A program made the translations under genes and the position numbers. A DNA stretch of 64,000 bases, from assembly GCF_000264905.1 (NCBI RefSeq), contig NW_006763131.1:658793-722792 (forward strand), read 5' to 3'. Shown in pieces: positions 46,623 to 57,755 of this stretch (the first letter of the stretch is position 1; every line of letters starts with the position of its first letter). Below the pieces are notes generated by a model. The model made no database searches. It was not told the origin of the DNA and saw nothing but the letters and a program-made list of their open reading frames with translations. The DNA comes from Stereum hirsutum FP-91666 SS1 (lineage: Eukaryota > Basidiomycota > Agaricomycetes > Russulales > Stereaceae).

Positions 46623-49600
46623 TCATTCGCCGAGGAATGCTTGTGCCTGTAGTCTCCATAGCCTAGCGTATTCCCCGCCGTGCTTCAGCAGCCCATCGTG
46701 AGTACCCGTCTCTACGATGACGGAGTCGTTCATGTACCTGTACCAAACGTCAGTCTCCATAGATTCATGCTTTCAGGAGATGGGTAAAACGTACAGGATG
46801 AGGTCCGCATGGCGCGTGAGGTTTCCAAAACGATGAGTGGAAAACACCATCGTCTTGTTTCCGCGCAATTCTCGTAGACGGGCAAAAAGGTCTGGAAAGC
46901 AATATAGTCAGTCAAGGAAATACGACTGAGACTAGCTAGGTCGACCTACCATGCTCTGCCGTGGGATCTAAACTCGCACTCGGTTCATCAAACAACAACA
47001 ACCCAACTTTTTGCTCCTCCGAACTGCTCCTCATGAACGTTCTCGCTACCGCCAGCCTCTGCATCTGTCCTCCGCTCAAACTGACCTTATTCGGCGCCTC
47101 TCCCCCACCGTCTCCGCCTCCCATGTTCCCCCTGATATTGCCAAAATCAACGGATCGGCCAAAGAGGGTCTTGGTTCCCTCGGGAAGACCGGAATAGATG
47201 TCGCGGACGGGTCGTTCGAGGTAGGTATCGAAACCTTGGGGGAGACGATCGATGATTTCTTCGGCACCGCCGAGGCGTGCGGCGAGACGGATACGTTCGT
47301 CGTCTTGGGCGTTGTCTGGGTCTCCGAGAGCTATGTTTTCTCTGATCTATTGAAGAACGTCAATGGACAGGGACTAGATAAGTGCGCATGGAAGTATACA
47401 TACAGAGAGAGGGAAGTGAGTATAATCTTGGAAGAGGAGTGCCATTGCTCTTCTGAGATCGACCAATTTGAGGGTCTTGATGTCTTTTTCGTCGATGAGG
47501 ATTTCACCTTCGGTGGCGTCGTAGACTCGGGAGATGAGCTTCAGAATGGTACTTTTACCAGAACCATTGGTTCCAACAATGACCTGTATAATAACATTGG
47601 TGAGTAGAGCTGGGCGCTAGGTGGTATGGATGATTCGCTTACACAGAGCTGACCACGTTCGATCTTGAACGAGACATTGCGGACGGCGTATACTGGACTG
47701 CCTGGGTACTTGAATGAGACATCTCTGATGTGAAAGTGCATAGTTAGCATCGGGCCGAAACTTTAGTCTATCTGTGAGGGTCACCTGAACTCCAGAGCGA
47801 TCCCACTCTTCACGCTCTGCTCGTCTTCAGGATACGGAACAGTTCCGTCTTCTATCCTATTTTGGATATTCTCTGCCTCGTAAAGTCTTCGCAGGTTCGC
47901 GAGCCTCTCGCTCACCGACCCCACCTCTCTCACGAACCACGAGATGGTATGGGAGAAACTTTGGGCGGTTTGTTGGATTAGGTTGAGGGAGGCGAGGGAG
48001 ACTGGGATTGAGGAAGGATATTGGACAGCTCGAAGTGTGAACACGATCTGTTGGCTTGTGGTTAATATCCTTTTATTATATGTAGGCTGTGGGCGTTACA
48101 TGCCTGGGGTAACTCGTCGATTGGTCCACTAAGAAGGGAGAACAGTGACTGTGATTTCCAGTCATTGTAGAGGCTCCAGAAATCGCCTGCGCGATTACCA
48201 AGTTTAACCGTTAGTTCGCGATACTCTGCAAACGGCAAGGTGAAAAATGTCAGTATCAATTTGAGGCTTTTATGAGGGCTCAAAACAGGACATACGGTTC
48301 GTGAGATATTCGGAGAAGTTGCCAGCGACGATCTCCTTGCGGTGTGTCTCATTACTCACAAGGCGTTTCATAGCCTCCATCCGCATAAAGTCCTCGTCGA
48401 AAGTAGTTGCGGCCCATACTACAGATAAATGTACATCAGCCGCATCTTCTGAGTTCGCACAACATATTCGCGCTTACCACCTGACGATCCACCGATGTGT
48501 GCCCCTCCCTTTGCCCACCAGAAGAGATGCTCACTCAAAGATAACACCGCCAATAGCGGGCCATCCCTCTGGTTCCTCAACACACCCGCCAGCACCGCGG
48601 CCTGACCAACAAGCTTCACGATCGTCCCCAACAGCGTCGACATACTACTCAACGCGCTCCACGGTACACTATACCTATCCGTCGGCACTATCGCATCGAT
48701 TTGACGAGCAACGTTGGGGTCCTCGGAGGTGGGTACGTCTAGCCGGATCATGGATTTGAAGATATGGACAGAATAGAACCGTTTGATGTGGCCATTGAGA
48801 GTGGTGGATATGCGCCAGCCGAAGTGGTGTAGGAGACGGGTGAGGACAGTGCAGAGGATGCGACCTGCGGCGACACGGAAGAGGAGGTTTTTGTCGACTT
48901 GGCGGGAGTCAACGGCGGTTTGGACCTGTAGCAGGGTGATACCGTTAGCAGTTGGTCGTGTAGATGCGGTGAGACGAAACTAACGATTTTGAGAAGCTGG
49001 CCCGAGAACCTGTGTATGAGCTGTGAGTCTTAGTCGAACAGACCGGGGATGTATCGATATGTAGAAAGAGAAGGCAAAAAGAAACGAAGTACTGGAAAAT
49101 CCTCAGACCTCCAGCTCTAGGCATGAAGCACAATTTGTGTCACTGGGTGGCTCATTTTGTCAGGAAGAGCGTAAACAGGCACCAGCTGCTCAATATCGAT
49201 GCATTTCGATGGTTCATAAACAACCGCAGATGTCTAGGTTATGATCGCCCTTAAACATTAGTCTGTCTGTCGTGGGTCGTGCATGTCGATGTGGCCCATC
49301 CTACTGTCCTTCGGCCTAGCTCGAACAGTCAACTCACAGCCAAGCAGCGAGGTTTGAAGAGATGGAATTGGGGAGTATCCTTCCTCAGAAGAAGTGAAGT
49401 TCTATATGACGGGCGTTGAACGACATGCGTATATGTATACTGTGTGGGCCACACCGCGCCACCCACCACGTAGCACCCATGTAGTCAACATTGTCTTGAC
49501 CATAGGCCCTGAATACGGTGAAGACAAACGGCTCCAATTCGTAGTCATAACCAGTCCCAGCCTTTCATTCGTTACTTGACCCAAGCCTTCCATGTCTCCA

Positions 49601-49989
49601 AACTCGCCACCCATACCAAACCATGCCCAACGAAACAGAACTCACCAAAGCGTCACGGCTGGCATCAAACTCTGCCCAAGAATGATGAACCCATAAAGGA
49701 TCAACAAAGTCCAACAATCCGCCCTGCCCACGTCCTGAATCGTCCTCCAAAGGTACGGCAAATCCTGGAACATCTGAGCCCACTCCTCCAATACCGGCGC
49801 GCCTGGCACATATTGCAGCTTCGGCTCCTTCTGCACGTAGAGATCCCATACGCCTATCTGGTGGTGTTCGACATTCTTCGTATCGGTAGGGTCAAAGGTG
49901 CCTTTCCGATTTGAACGAGCTTTGTTTCGTTTTGGTCCGCGTCCCATTGGTGGTGGTCCGCCTCCAGGAGGTCCTCCGGGTCCGCGCAT
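46623..49989 (-). CDS. half-size ABC transporter (TMD-NBD)
   Basis: Membrane transporter with one transmembrane domain followed by one ATPase domain; it would have to work as a dimer. The start MRGPGGPPGGGPPPMGRG is a Gly/Pro-rich leader. Helices include CWTLLILYGFIILGQSLMPA, STLLGTIVKLVGQAAVLAGV and LRAVQYPSSIPVSLASLNL. The ATPase has Walker A VGTNGSGKSTI, Q-loop LLFQDY, signature VSLSGGQMQRLAVAR, Walker B LLLFDEPSASLDPTAEH and the switch His in FSTHR. The end is QAQAFLGE. Exon/intron features are odd: a 25-nt micro-exon (49009-48985) encoding FSGQLLKI lies beyond a 636-nt intron (49645-49010). The substrate cannot be told from sequence. The family resembles ABC-B-like proteins of Agaricomycetes. 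Confidence 0.82.
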
Positions 49990-50541
49990 GTTTTGAACTT
50001 GAATGTTGTGGCGAAAGGCGTGTGGCGCAGAGGTTCGAACGCTCTCCGACTGTTTTGCTGAGCGATGGGGGTGAGGAAGAAGGATGTCAGACTCGTTGGT
50101 TTAGATGGCATTATCGTTGTTTATAGCGAGTAGAGTTTGAGTCTTCTTGAGTCATAGTCTACATACTCCACGGCTGCGCACTGACATGAGCTCGACGCGC
50201 AGTGCGTCGAAGACATCAGGAAGCTGGCGCGCAGTTTCAGAAATTAAGAGCCTCACATCAGGAAGGAACATCCAAGGAACGTGTACATCAGGTGTTATTT
50301 ATAACTATCGGGAATTGCTGGCAGTAGTCTTTCGAGTTCATGAAAGGGGAAAGCCAGGCGCACACATGTTCTTGACATCTATGATATCGACCAGCGGAAA
50401 CATTCACGTGGTTTTCGTCTCAGTTGGAACATGGCCCTCCCCACTCATCCTTCAGAGCAGGGTCGAACATGCCACAATACCAATGAGCGTTGTAACGCCA
50501 AACAGAAAGTGGATCATCACCATAACAAACAACAGAGAAAA
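49990..50541. other. intergenic between ABC transporter and NIC96
   Basis: About 550 nt, holding the presumed promoter of the ABC transporter (minus strand) and the 3' end region of NIC96. An open frame continues upstream of the ABC start but meets a stop near the alternative ATG at 50111. Confidence 0.4.
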
Positions 50542-53500
50542 CTACAACGAAACCTCAACATCCAGCCTCGCTAGATAATTATACACATCCGGCGACAGCC
50601 TGTACTTCAAGAAGCCAGCGAACATGATCACCGATTTCGATTTCTTCCTCAAAGTAGCTAACGTCTGTGTGACCACCATGCCAGTCAGTTTCGGACAACA
50701 CGTCAAGTAGTACATCAGGAGATGTTAAGGAAGTGTGAGAGTAAGAGTAAGGAGGAAGACGTACCGCCTGTCGCGCCGAATCCGGTGCGTTCGACGTCTT
50801 GATCTTGCGGTATACCGAGACGACACAGTCCATAACGAGCGGCAAGAACATCTCGATATTCCTCTGGAGAGACTCGTGCTGGTTCTTGAACTCGTCCGCT
50901 TTCTTGTTGATCTTGCCGACATCGCCGTCGAGCGTGACGATCTCCGTACTCTCCAGGAGCTATTCAAACACCAATTCTCCGCATTCAGTATCAGAAACAC
51001 GATGAGAAATGGAATGAGAACATACCTCCAACGCCAAATCCACCCTCCCCTCCTCTTTATACCCCATCGCCTCCCTAATCTTCAACAGTTTCTCCACCGC
51101 CTCCCTACACTGTCCCGCCCCCCTATTCATCCTCACATAATGCCTCACAATCTCCCTCGCCGTCCCCTCCACCGCCTTCCCTCTCTCGCCCCCCGCGTTC
51201 GGCTGCCCGATGGACGCACCGAGCGCCTGTGCGAGACACGCGACGACGGTGTCGTAGTCGCCCGCGAGGTTGTAGAGCTTGATGGCCTCGAGGGGCCGGT
51301 CAGAGGAGGAGGAGTGTTGAGCGGCGGGGATGAGGATTTGGGCGTTGAAGGATTCGGCGGAGGGGAGTTTGAGAAGTGGGGCGAAGTGTTCGATCACGCC
51401 GCTCTGATTTGTGCATAACATTACCGTCAGAGAACCGGATGCGCTTACAAGTTTGACGCGCAAGGGGACTCACGAATTTATTACCGTCGGTCCTGAACCC
51501 ACCGACGAGTTCGTCCCACGCAGGTCCTGCATTTGCAAGGGTGATGATCCGCCGGACCATCTCCCATGCCTGCTCGACCTGCTCCTCGCCTACGCCAGGT
51601 TGATCGGCGTTCAGCGTGACGGTGTAGACGTATTGGAGCGCTTCTTTGCCGTCCATTTTGACGAATTGGCGAACGTAGCGCCAGATGAGCGTGGGGAGGT
51701 TGAGTGCCACTTGGCCGTTGGGGAGGAAGGAGACTGTTTGTTTTATGGGTGAGTACTTCGAGGTGCAACAGGGAGTGGAGAAAGTGGAGACGTACGTGTT
51801 AGTTCTGCGGTGTCCGTTCGAGAAGGAACACGGAGGAGGCCGTGATATGAGAGAGCGATAGCCATATGGACCGCCTCGATCTCCGTTTCTGGATGGTCCC
51901 AGAGCGCAGCGACAGCCTACACCAAAGCAACAGATAAGGGAAAATGTCGACACAGCCTGCACAAAGATCGCAAACAAACCCTTTCGAACTGTCCGGTCAT
52001 CAACAAGACACTCGCCCACAACCCTGTCCTGCCCTTCGCCTGGGCCTGTCCCTCCGCCCCCGCACTCGCCCCCCCACCTTCGAAATACCTCTCTCCGTAC
52101 CCCATCAATACCTCGCCCAACGAGTTCAATCCCGATCCTTCCTCATCTTCGTCCAGCATCGAAAGCTGGAACCAGAGCCAGTCTTCGGTCGTTGCGGTGA
52201 CGAGGGGGACGGATCTGCGTGAGGGGTCGAGACGGCCCATGAGTTTGTAGAGGGCGAGTTTGAACGGGTCGACGGTGGAGGAGTGGAGGAGATGGGCATT
52301 GTAAATCGATTGGATATGGTCTCGGTGAGGTTTCGGTAGCCTACAGTGACAATAGTCATTAAACAGGAGGAAAAATCAAATAGGAAGAAGACGCACCGTC
52401 TATCAGGCGACTCGATCCACGTCCTAAAATGCATCACAAAGCTATCCTCCCTATGTTCAATAGCAGCCTGATGCTGCACCGCCTCCCTCAACGCCTCATC
52501 CCCGTACCCCGTCCTCACCAAATAAAACAACTTCGCCCACAACGGCTGGCCCGCCACCAGCTCGATCCTCTCCTGCCACTCCCCGCCCCTATAGAACCGG
52601 ACCAACAGGAAAGCGCGGACCTTATTTGAGACGCTCGGGTCGCCACCGAGCCTGGCCTCGGTGGGGCGGGAGTGCACGGTGCGTTCGAGGACGTCGAAGT
52701 ATTGCTCTTCGAGGGCTTCGCGGGAGCCTTTGGCGATTTGACGCCGGAGGTCGAGGGCGTCGCGGGAGGAGGGGTCGTTGAGGTAGGCGCGGGCGTGTTT
52801 GCGCTCGAAAAGGGGTGCGTTGAGGATGTGGGCGGAGGAGTGGGAGAGAGGGGGGATGGAGGGGGGTTCAGAGGTGATTTTGGAGAGGAGGTGGAAGAGC
52901 TGGGACATTGGGTTCGTGCGCTGGTTGAATATGAATGAGTGACGCGTTTTTTCGACGGAAATTGGAAGGGGCTGAGACAAGAACTTACGTCTGGGTGGAG
53001 AGCAAGAGAGGAATGGAGGAGGGCGTGGATGATTGGGTAGGAGACGCCACGGAGGCGGGCTTGGTTCAACTCGGTGATGGGGCGGTCGTAGGCCATCATT
53101 TTACTTTGCATTTGGAGGCTTGGGCTGGGGCCTGTGCTCATCTATGAACAGGAGGATGGAGTATGTCAGGGACCATTTGTGTTGGCAAACACAAGGGTGC
53201 AGTAGGGTGGCGTAATTTTCATTACAGCGATAACGTCTGAAAACACGTACTGCAAATGCGCTCTTGCCCGAATGACTCTTCCTGTACTGTGCCACGGCCG
53301 GGTTATCACCACCGACGCGTCCTCCAAGCTCCTCGAAGACCCTCTTCTTTCTTGTCTCCCAGTCTTGCCTTGACCGATCCTCCAGCACGCGGTAGAAGTC
53401 TTCCTGAGTCTCTCGCCGCGCCTCTTCGATCGTGGATATGATGTTTTGTTCGTGCGCATGGCGGAGGTAGCTTGCAATGTCGGTGTCTTGGAGAGGTCGT

Positions 53501-53817
53501 AGTGGAGAGAAAGTCGTTGATGTGTTCAGTTGGGTTATGGCGTTTGCTAGTGCTGGGGCATCAACATGTGCTTGTGCGAGCAGGTAATTTCTGAGACACA
53601 GTGTTCGAGTTCAATCAAGAGTACAAGATACTGGATTATGCTAAACGTACGCGCGTCCAGAATCTGTCGCAGCTCCGGGTTGACGAGAAACGAGTCGTCG
53701 TGACTGGGCCTCAATTTGATCTAGAGAAAGGTTGAGTTGTGGGAGATCTGGCCGAGACAGGTGCGACGTGAGCGCTTTCGACGAGGTCAGCAACGAGGCA
53801 AGCGAATCGGCAGCCAT
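50542..53817 (-). CDS. NIC96: nucleoporin Nic96/Nup93
   Basis: Core scaffold nucleoporin of the inner ring of the nuclear pore, linking the Nup62/Nsp1 channel complex to the scaffold. It starts MAADSLASLLTSSKALTSHL and continues SLDQIEAQSRRLVSRQPGAA and TQLNTSTTFSPLRPLQDTDI, the usual N-terminal region. The alpha-solenoid follows, with RRETQEDFYRVLEDRSRQDW, KMMAYDRPITELNQARLRG, WLWFQLSMLDEDEE, LLMTGQFERAVAALWDHPET, HMAIALSYHGLLR and IWRYVRQFVKMDGKEALQYV. The C-terminus MFAGFLKYRLSPDVYNYLAR then LDVEVSL is diagnostic of the family. Several short introns; the frame is intact throughout. It is divergent from the coiled-coil gene at 54042 with only 224 nt between the starts. Confidence 0.92.
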
Positions 53818-54041
53818 TTTTGCTTTCGATACAACAGAATATCTCCAGAGAAGTGGCGGTCAGAAGAAGAGAACAAGGAGAACGCGAACCGTGTCAAATT
53901 CGAACAACGACGCGCGCACGGCATCTGCCGAATGATGACAGGGGCTTGACCGTGAACTCGAAGTTCACCGCCAGCAACGTCTCTCATTACACTCACCACC
54001 ACTACCTTGGTCTTTCTCTTTGGCTCCTGTCCTTACTCCTC
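53818..54041. promoter_or_regulatory. bidirectional promoter between NIC96 and the coiled-coil gene
   Basis: The two ATGs are 224 nt apart on opposite strands, so both promoters and 5'-UTRs must share this interval. The left half (to about 53945) is duplicated downstream at 55955-56185. No TATA box is obvious. Confidence 0.55.
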
Positions 54042-55495
54042 ATGACATCTCAATCAAAGTTCGCTCTATCACGGTTGCTTGAGCGTTTTGACGCGACTAT
54101 AGCCGAACGTGATACGCTACCTCTGCAGTCTCTAAAAGAAGCAGCTGTAGCAAATAGACATCGGTTGGAACTCGAGCTACGGAATGCCTTGGCCGCTTGT
54201 GATGAGGCACGCTCTCAGGCATCAGGATTCTCTCTGAAACTTCGGGCATCTATAAAGCAGGTCTCGGAATTGGAGAATAAGCTTTCCGAGCTGGAAGAGC
54301 AGCATGCTCTCCACAGAAAGCAATGGAAATCGAATTTTGACCGTGCAAACAAGCGGTTTGACGCTTTGAGGGCTGCAGTGCGCTCATCCCCCGACGAAGA
54401 AAAGATCATGATGAGGTTTAGGACAGCTTCCTCGGATCAGGTTGTCAAAGCTGATACAAGTGTTACCACTTGCCGTAAGTCTGCTGATTGTGGTTTTCTA
54501 TGCATCCTTGAGCTATATTTATGTGGCTTTTGTCTTTGTAGGTAGTGCTTCGCCAGCTGGCTCATTGTTTAGTGTTCCAGGTATGTACGAGATGAATTTT
54601 GTGATTTCTCGCATTATGTTGCAGTGTGTAGCGGTCTGAATGTCTAGGTTCACAGAAGAGTCGTCAATCGATACCATACCAGGAAGGGAGGATATCTCTC
54701 TTGCCACTCTGAATACTCAGAGTCCGGGTCACACACCACTTGTCAATAGACACCTTGCACTCCCAGCATACGAAAGTGACAACACGCAGGGACATTGTAC
54801 GTTCAATTTGCTGTATACTTTTTTTGACCCCTAAGTAAACTCATGACAGTTCCCACCTTGCTCGAAACAGTCTTTTCTCCTCAATCCAGCCCACCTCCCA
54901 TCCTCGAGACACTCTTCTCCCAAACCATGACTGGTCCAGACTATCCTGAACTCGTACAGTCGGAATCAGCCAAGGTCGACAATGAGCCATTATGTACTCC
55001 ACCAAGCAAGAGGCCCAAATTATCAAGCCCTCAATCACCCGCTGTAACCACGTCGCCTTCATCACCTTTGTCACGCCGCTCTCTTCCTGCACAGAATTGC
55101 AATTCAATCTTCATGAAGCCCCGGGATTCATCACCAGATTGCGATACTATTCCAAGCACGTCTCTAAACGTAGATCCTCTCGTCCGTCCTGAATCGTGCG
55201 AAGGTGCACCGCCCTCAGCACCTAGGCCTATGTCCATGAAGACATACGCAGCAACACAGGAAGCTCTGGATATTGTCATGGAAGAGGTTGATCCGTGCAT
55301 GGAGACAGAGGAGGATGAGGAGGATGAGGAGGGAGAGACAGAGTTTTGTGAGTTTAAGGCTAATTACATATCCTTGGCACATTATTCTCGACTTTCTGAA
55401 CTAACAAATCACGTTTAGGGGGATTTGGAAGAGGCAAGAGTCACGCCCACCTGCAGGCTGCGTGTGACGCATACGGAGCTCTGAAGGGGTGGTAG
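54042..55495 (+). CDS. unknown coiled-coil protein
   Basis: Not recognised. It starts MTSQSKFALSRLLERFDATI. Residues about 40-110 form a clear heptad coiled coil (ISELENKLSELEE-like; SIKQVSELENKLSELEEQHA). A Ser/Pro/Thr-rich, disordered middle follows (SASPAGSLFSVP, LETVFSPQSSPPPILETLFS) with a basic patch PPSKRPKLSSPQ like a nuclear localisation signal, then a run of Glu/Asp (METEEDEEDEEGETEF). The last exon encodes FGRGKSHAHLQAACDAYGAL and ends KGW. Five exons join in frame; one acceptor (TTCACAG near 54653) had to be chosen over a nearer TAG to keep frame. A nuclear role is inferred from the NLS-like patch only. Confidence 0.7.
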
Positions 55496-55802
55496 GCTGT
55501 AGCTCAACGGCTTTCAACTTCAAAAACAACTGTTCGCTCTCTTTACACTCATATCTTGCTCATATTTTTGCTCTGGTTCTTCAATCTCTGCTTTCCATAC
55601 ACTACTCTCCCATGCTATTCATGAACAAGGCCTCATTTATCTTACAATATGCTCAGCAAATTGATCTTGTACCTGTTATCGTGTTGATTTCTTGGTTTCA
55701 AGTTTGCACTTGTTTTGCACTTCGCTGTCATCTCCGCTTTTGAACTACTCGTTATTCTACTCATTGCTATCGCGACTGCTTTTGACCTATCCTGTGACTA
55801 GT

Positions 55803-55850
55803 CATCCATCTTGCTACTCTTTTCCTCTATCCACCATGGCCGACACCGAA
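55803..55850 (+). repeat. direct repeat, copy 1 of 2
   Basis: The stretch with CATCTTGCTACTCTTTTCCT and then CCACCATGGCCGACACC is repeated at about 56230-56285 with a few changes and a small insertion (CCACCATGTACCATGGCCG). It ends in a short open frame starting MADTEVSALVYLQTGEPSII that is not otherwise supported. Confidence 0.6.
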
Positions 55851-55954
55851 GTTTCTGCTCTTGTCTACCTACAGACAGGCGAACCTAGCATTATCCAAAC
55901 TGCACATATGTCGCAGCTCCTAGTGATTGACGAGAAACTTGCGAGATACAAATC

Positions 55955-56185
55955 ATCGTGACTGGGCCTCAATGTGATCCAGAGGATTGGGCCACTTGTG
56001 GCGAAATTGTGCGAGGTGAGCGCTTTCAACAATGACTGCAACCAGAAAAGCAAGTCTGAAGCTATTTTCTCGTACATGATAATAGTGTATCTCCAGAGAA
56101 GTGACGGTAGAAGAACAAGAGCCCGCGAATTGTGCAGGCTCCAACAACAACGTACACGCGCGTCAGCTGTCACTTGATCACAACT
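55955..56185 (-). pseudogene. decayed copy of the NIC96 5' end and promoter
   Basis: This region aligns on the same strand with 53697-53940. Shared anchors in the same order are CGTGACTGGGCCTCAAT, GTGAGCGCTTTC, TATCTCCAGAGAAGTG and ACGCGCG. In the copy the position of the NIC96 start codon is changed and the frame of its first residues is broken by indels. The copy therefore includes the first exon plus part of the divergent promoter, but nothing further of NIC96. Confidence 0.7.
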
Positions 56186-56229
56186 GTGATGAATAGTGAC
56201 GTGCTGTGACGAGACGCGTTTGTGGCGCT

Positions 56230-56285
56230 AGATCATCTTGCTGCTCTTTTTCTTCAACCACCATGTACCATGGCCGACACTGGAC
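56230..56285 (+). repeat. direct repeat, copy 2 of 2
   Basis: Second copy of the sequence at 55803-55850. Together with the NIC96 relic between them, it suggests a local tandem or template-switch duplication in this 500-nt interval. Confidence 0.55.
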
Positions 56286-56392
56286 GGACCGCTTCCATCT
56301 GGCTATAAGCTAGATTAACGTACTTGATGAACTGGTTAGCTAGCTTGGGATACCTTCTTATTGGCCTGCATCTAAACTAGATCCTCTTTATT

Positions 56393-57755
56393 ATGTCCTC
56401 GTCTGGCAGTCAACATTCGTCTGCTGAGACTCGGAGCACTCTATCTGCGGACGAAGATTTTTGGCGCAATGCCAACATCAATATTGATGCACTGTCAGAC
56501 ATCATCGCTGCGCATATGCATTCCCCCTGTCTGGAACGGACCTCAATGGAAAACGGCGCATACGCTCGTGTGTATCTCTTCGTCCTTAAGAACGGTTGCC
56601 ACGTGGTAGGACGCCTTATTCTTCCTGTGCGTGAGCACCTGAAAACCGAGGCAGAAGTGTCCGCCATGATTTTCGCCAAAAGTGAGTGCACTGCAATGTA
56701 CTGTAATTTTTTTCCTGAATTGATTGTCTCGTAACCTAGAGCATACGTCCATTCCCGTCCCTAAAGTCCATCTGTTTTGCAGCAACCCTGACAATCCCGT
56801 CTGCGTAGAATGGGTCATCATGGACTATATTGCTGGTCAACAACTAGCCGATTGTTTCGACGACCTTGGGTATCCTCAGAAGCACCAAATAGCCTCCGAC
56901 CTTGCACAGATCATGCACTCTCTATTCTCTATCACGGCGCCACTCGCCGGGAGTCTGTTCTATGTCAGACAGTCACAGGAATTATCACCTCTACGCTTCG
57001 GTGGCGTCGCTCATCCGGACGCAGGTTGTTCTCTACCTTCAACCATCGTCGATATTGGGTCGACCAAGCTCAGCATGAACCCAGGTCCTATCAACGACAT
57101 CACCTTCCTGAACTTTCCGCACCAGCTCCCCGCCTCATTCTGCGGCCCATTCCCCTCCGAACGCTCCTTCCTTGAAGCCTTCGCCTACGGCGGCATTCCA
57201 CCCCACCGACGCATACCCCACGAAGATCCCCACGGAAGTGCATACGACATGATCCTCAAAGTCTACGACTCCATCCGCCCTCTATATACTTTAGATCCCC
57301 ATCTGTTTCACTTCGCCCATGGAGACTTTAGCGCTGCGAATATTCTCGTCGATCCTGAGACGGGTCAAGTCATTGGCATTATAGACTGGGAGATGGCAGG
57401 GTTCCGGCCTTCGTAGCTCGCTGCCGTCAGCCCGGGATGGTTCAATGACGATTCGTGTCGTTTTCTGGTCACGGACGATCAGTCTGAAGCAGATGGATAT
57501 GAAGAAGATTCTGAGGAGGATACAGAGTTGCGCGAGTACTTCTGCACGCAGCTCTCGACGAGGAATGAGAGGCTGTTTCGAAATTGGCGGGATGGAGTCG
57601 AGCTTCGTGCGATATTCTATAATTTGTGCAATGAGTACGAAGGGAACGCGGAAGTTTGGGTGGAGAAGTATGCGGAGAGTCAGTGGCCGGAAGAACGGGG
57701 AGGTTTTCCGTTTGATGTTAAACGTTGGATCAAGGCGAGACTGGGTGTCGAGTGA
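56393..57755 (+). pseudogene. APH-type phosphotransferase with in-frame stop
   Basis: Member of the aminoglycoside phosphotransferase (APH/choline-kinase-like) superfamily, common in fungi with mostly unknown small-molecule or protein substrates. Exon 1 is 56393-56681 and exon 2 begins at 56740. Seen motifs: ERTSMENGAYARVYLF (nucleotide loop), HTSIPVPKVHLF, VIMDYIAGQQLADC, the Brenner-type catalytic motif FAHGDFSAANILV, and the metal-binding IGIIDWEMAGFRP. Immediately after AGFRPS a TAG at 57414-57416 interrupts the frame. Beyond it the same frame stays open for 112 codons (LAAVSPGWFNDD to KRWIKARLGVE), which fits the C-terminal end of such proteins. The stop probably replaces a Trp codon (TGG). 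Both catalytic motifs precede the stop, so a shortened protein is possible. Confidence 0.8.

Noticed and set aside
47011..47607. 198-codon plus-strand frame over the ABC transporter ATPase domain
   Set aside because: Antisense to the clear Walker A, LSGGQ and Walker B motifs on the minus strand.
50735..51418. 227-codon plus-strand frame
   Set aside because: Antisense shadow of conserved NIC96 exons.
55836..55961. 41-codon frame starting MADTEVSALVYLQTGE
   Set aside because: It lies in repeated sequence and ends exactly where the NIC96 relic begins; its repeat partner at 56275 opens for only a few codons.
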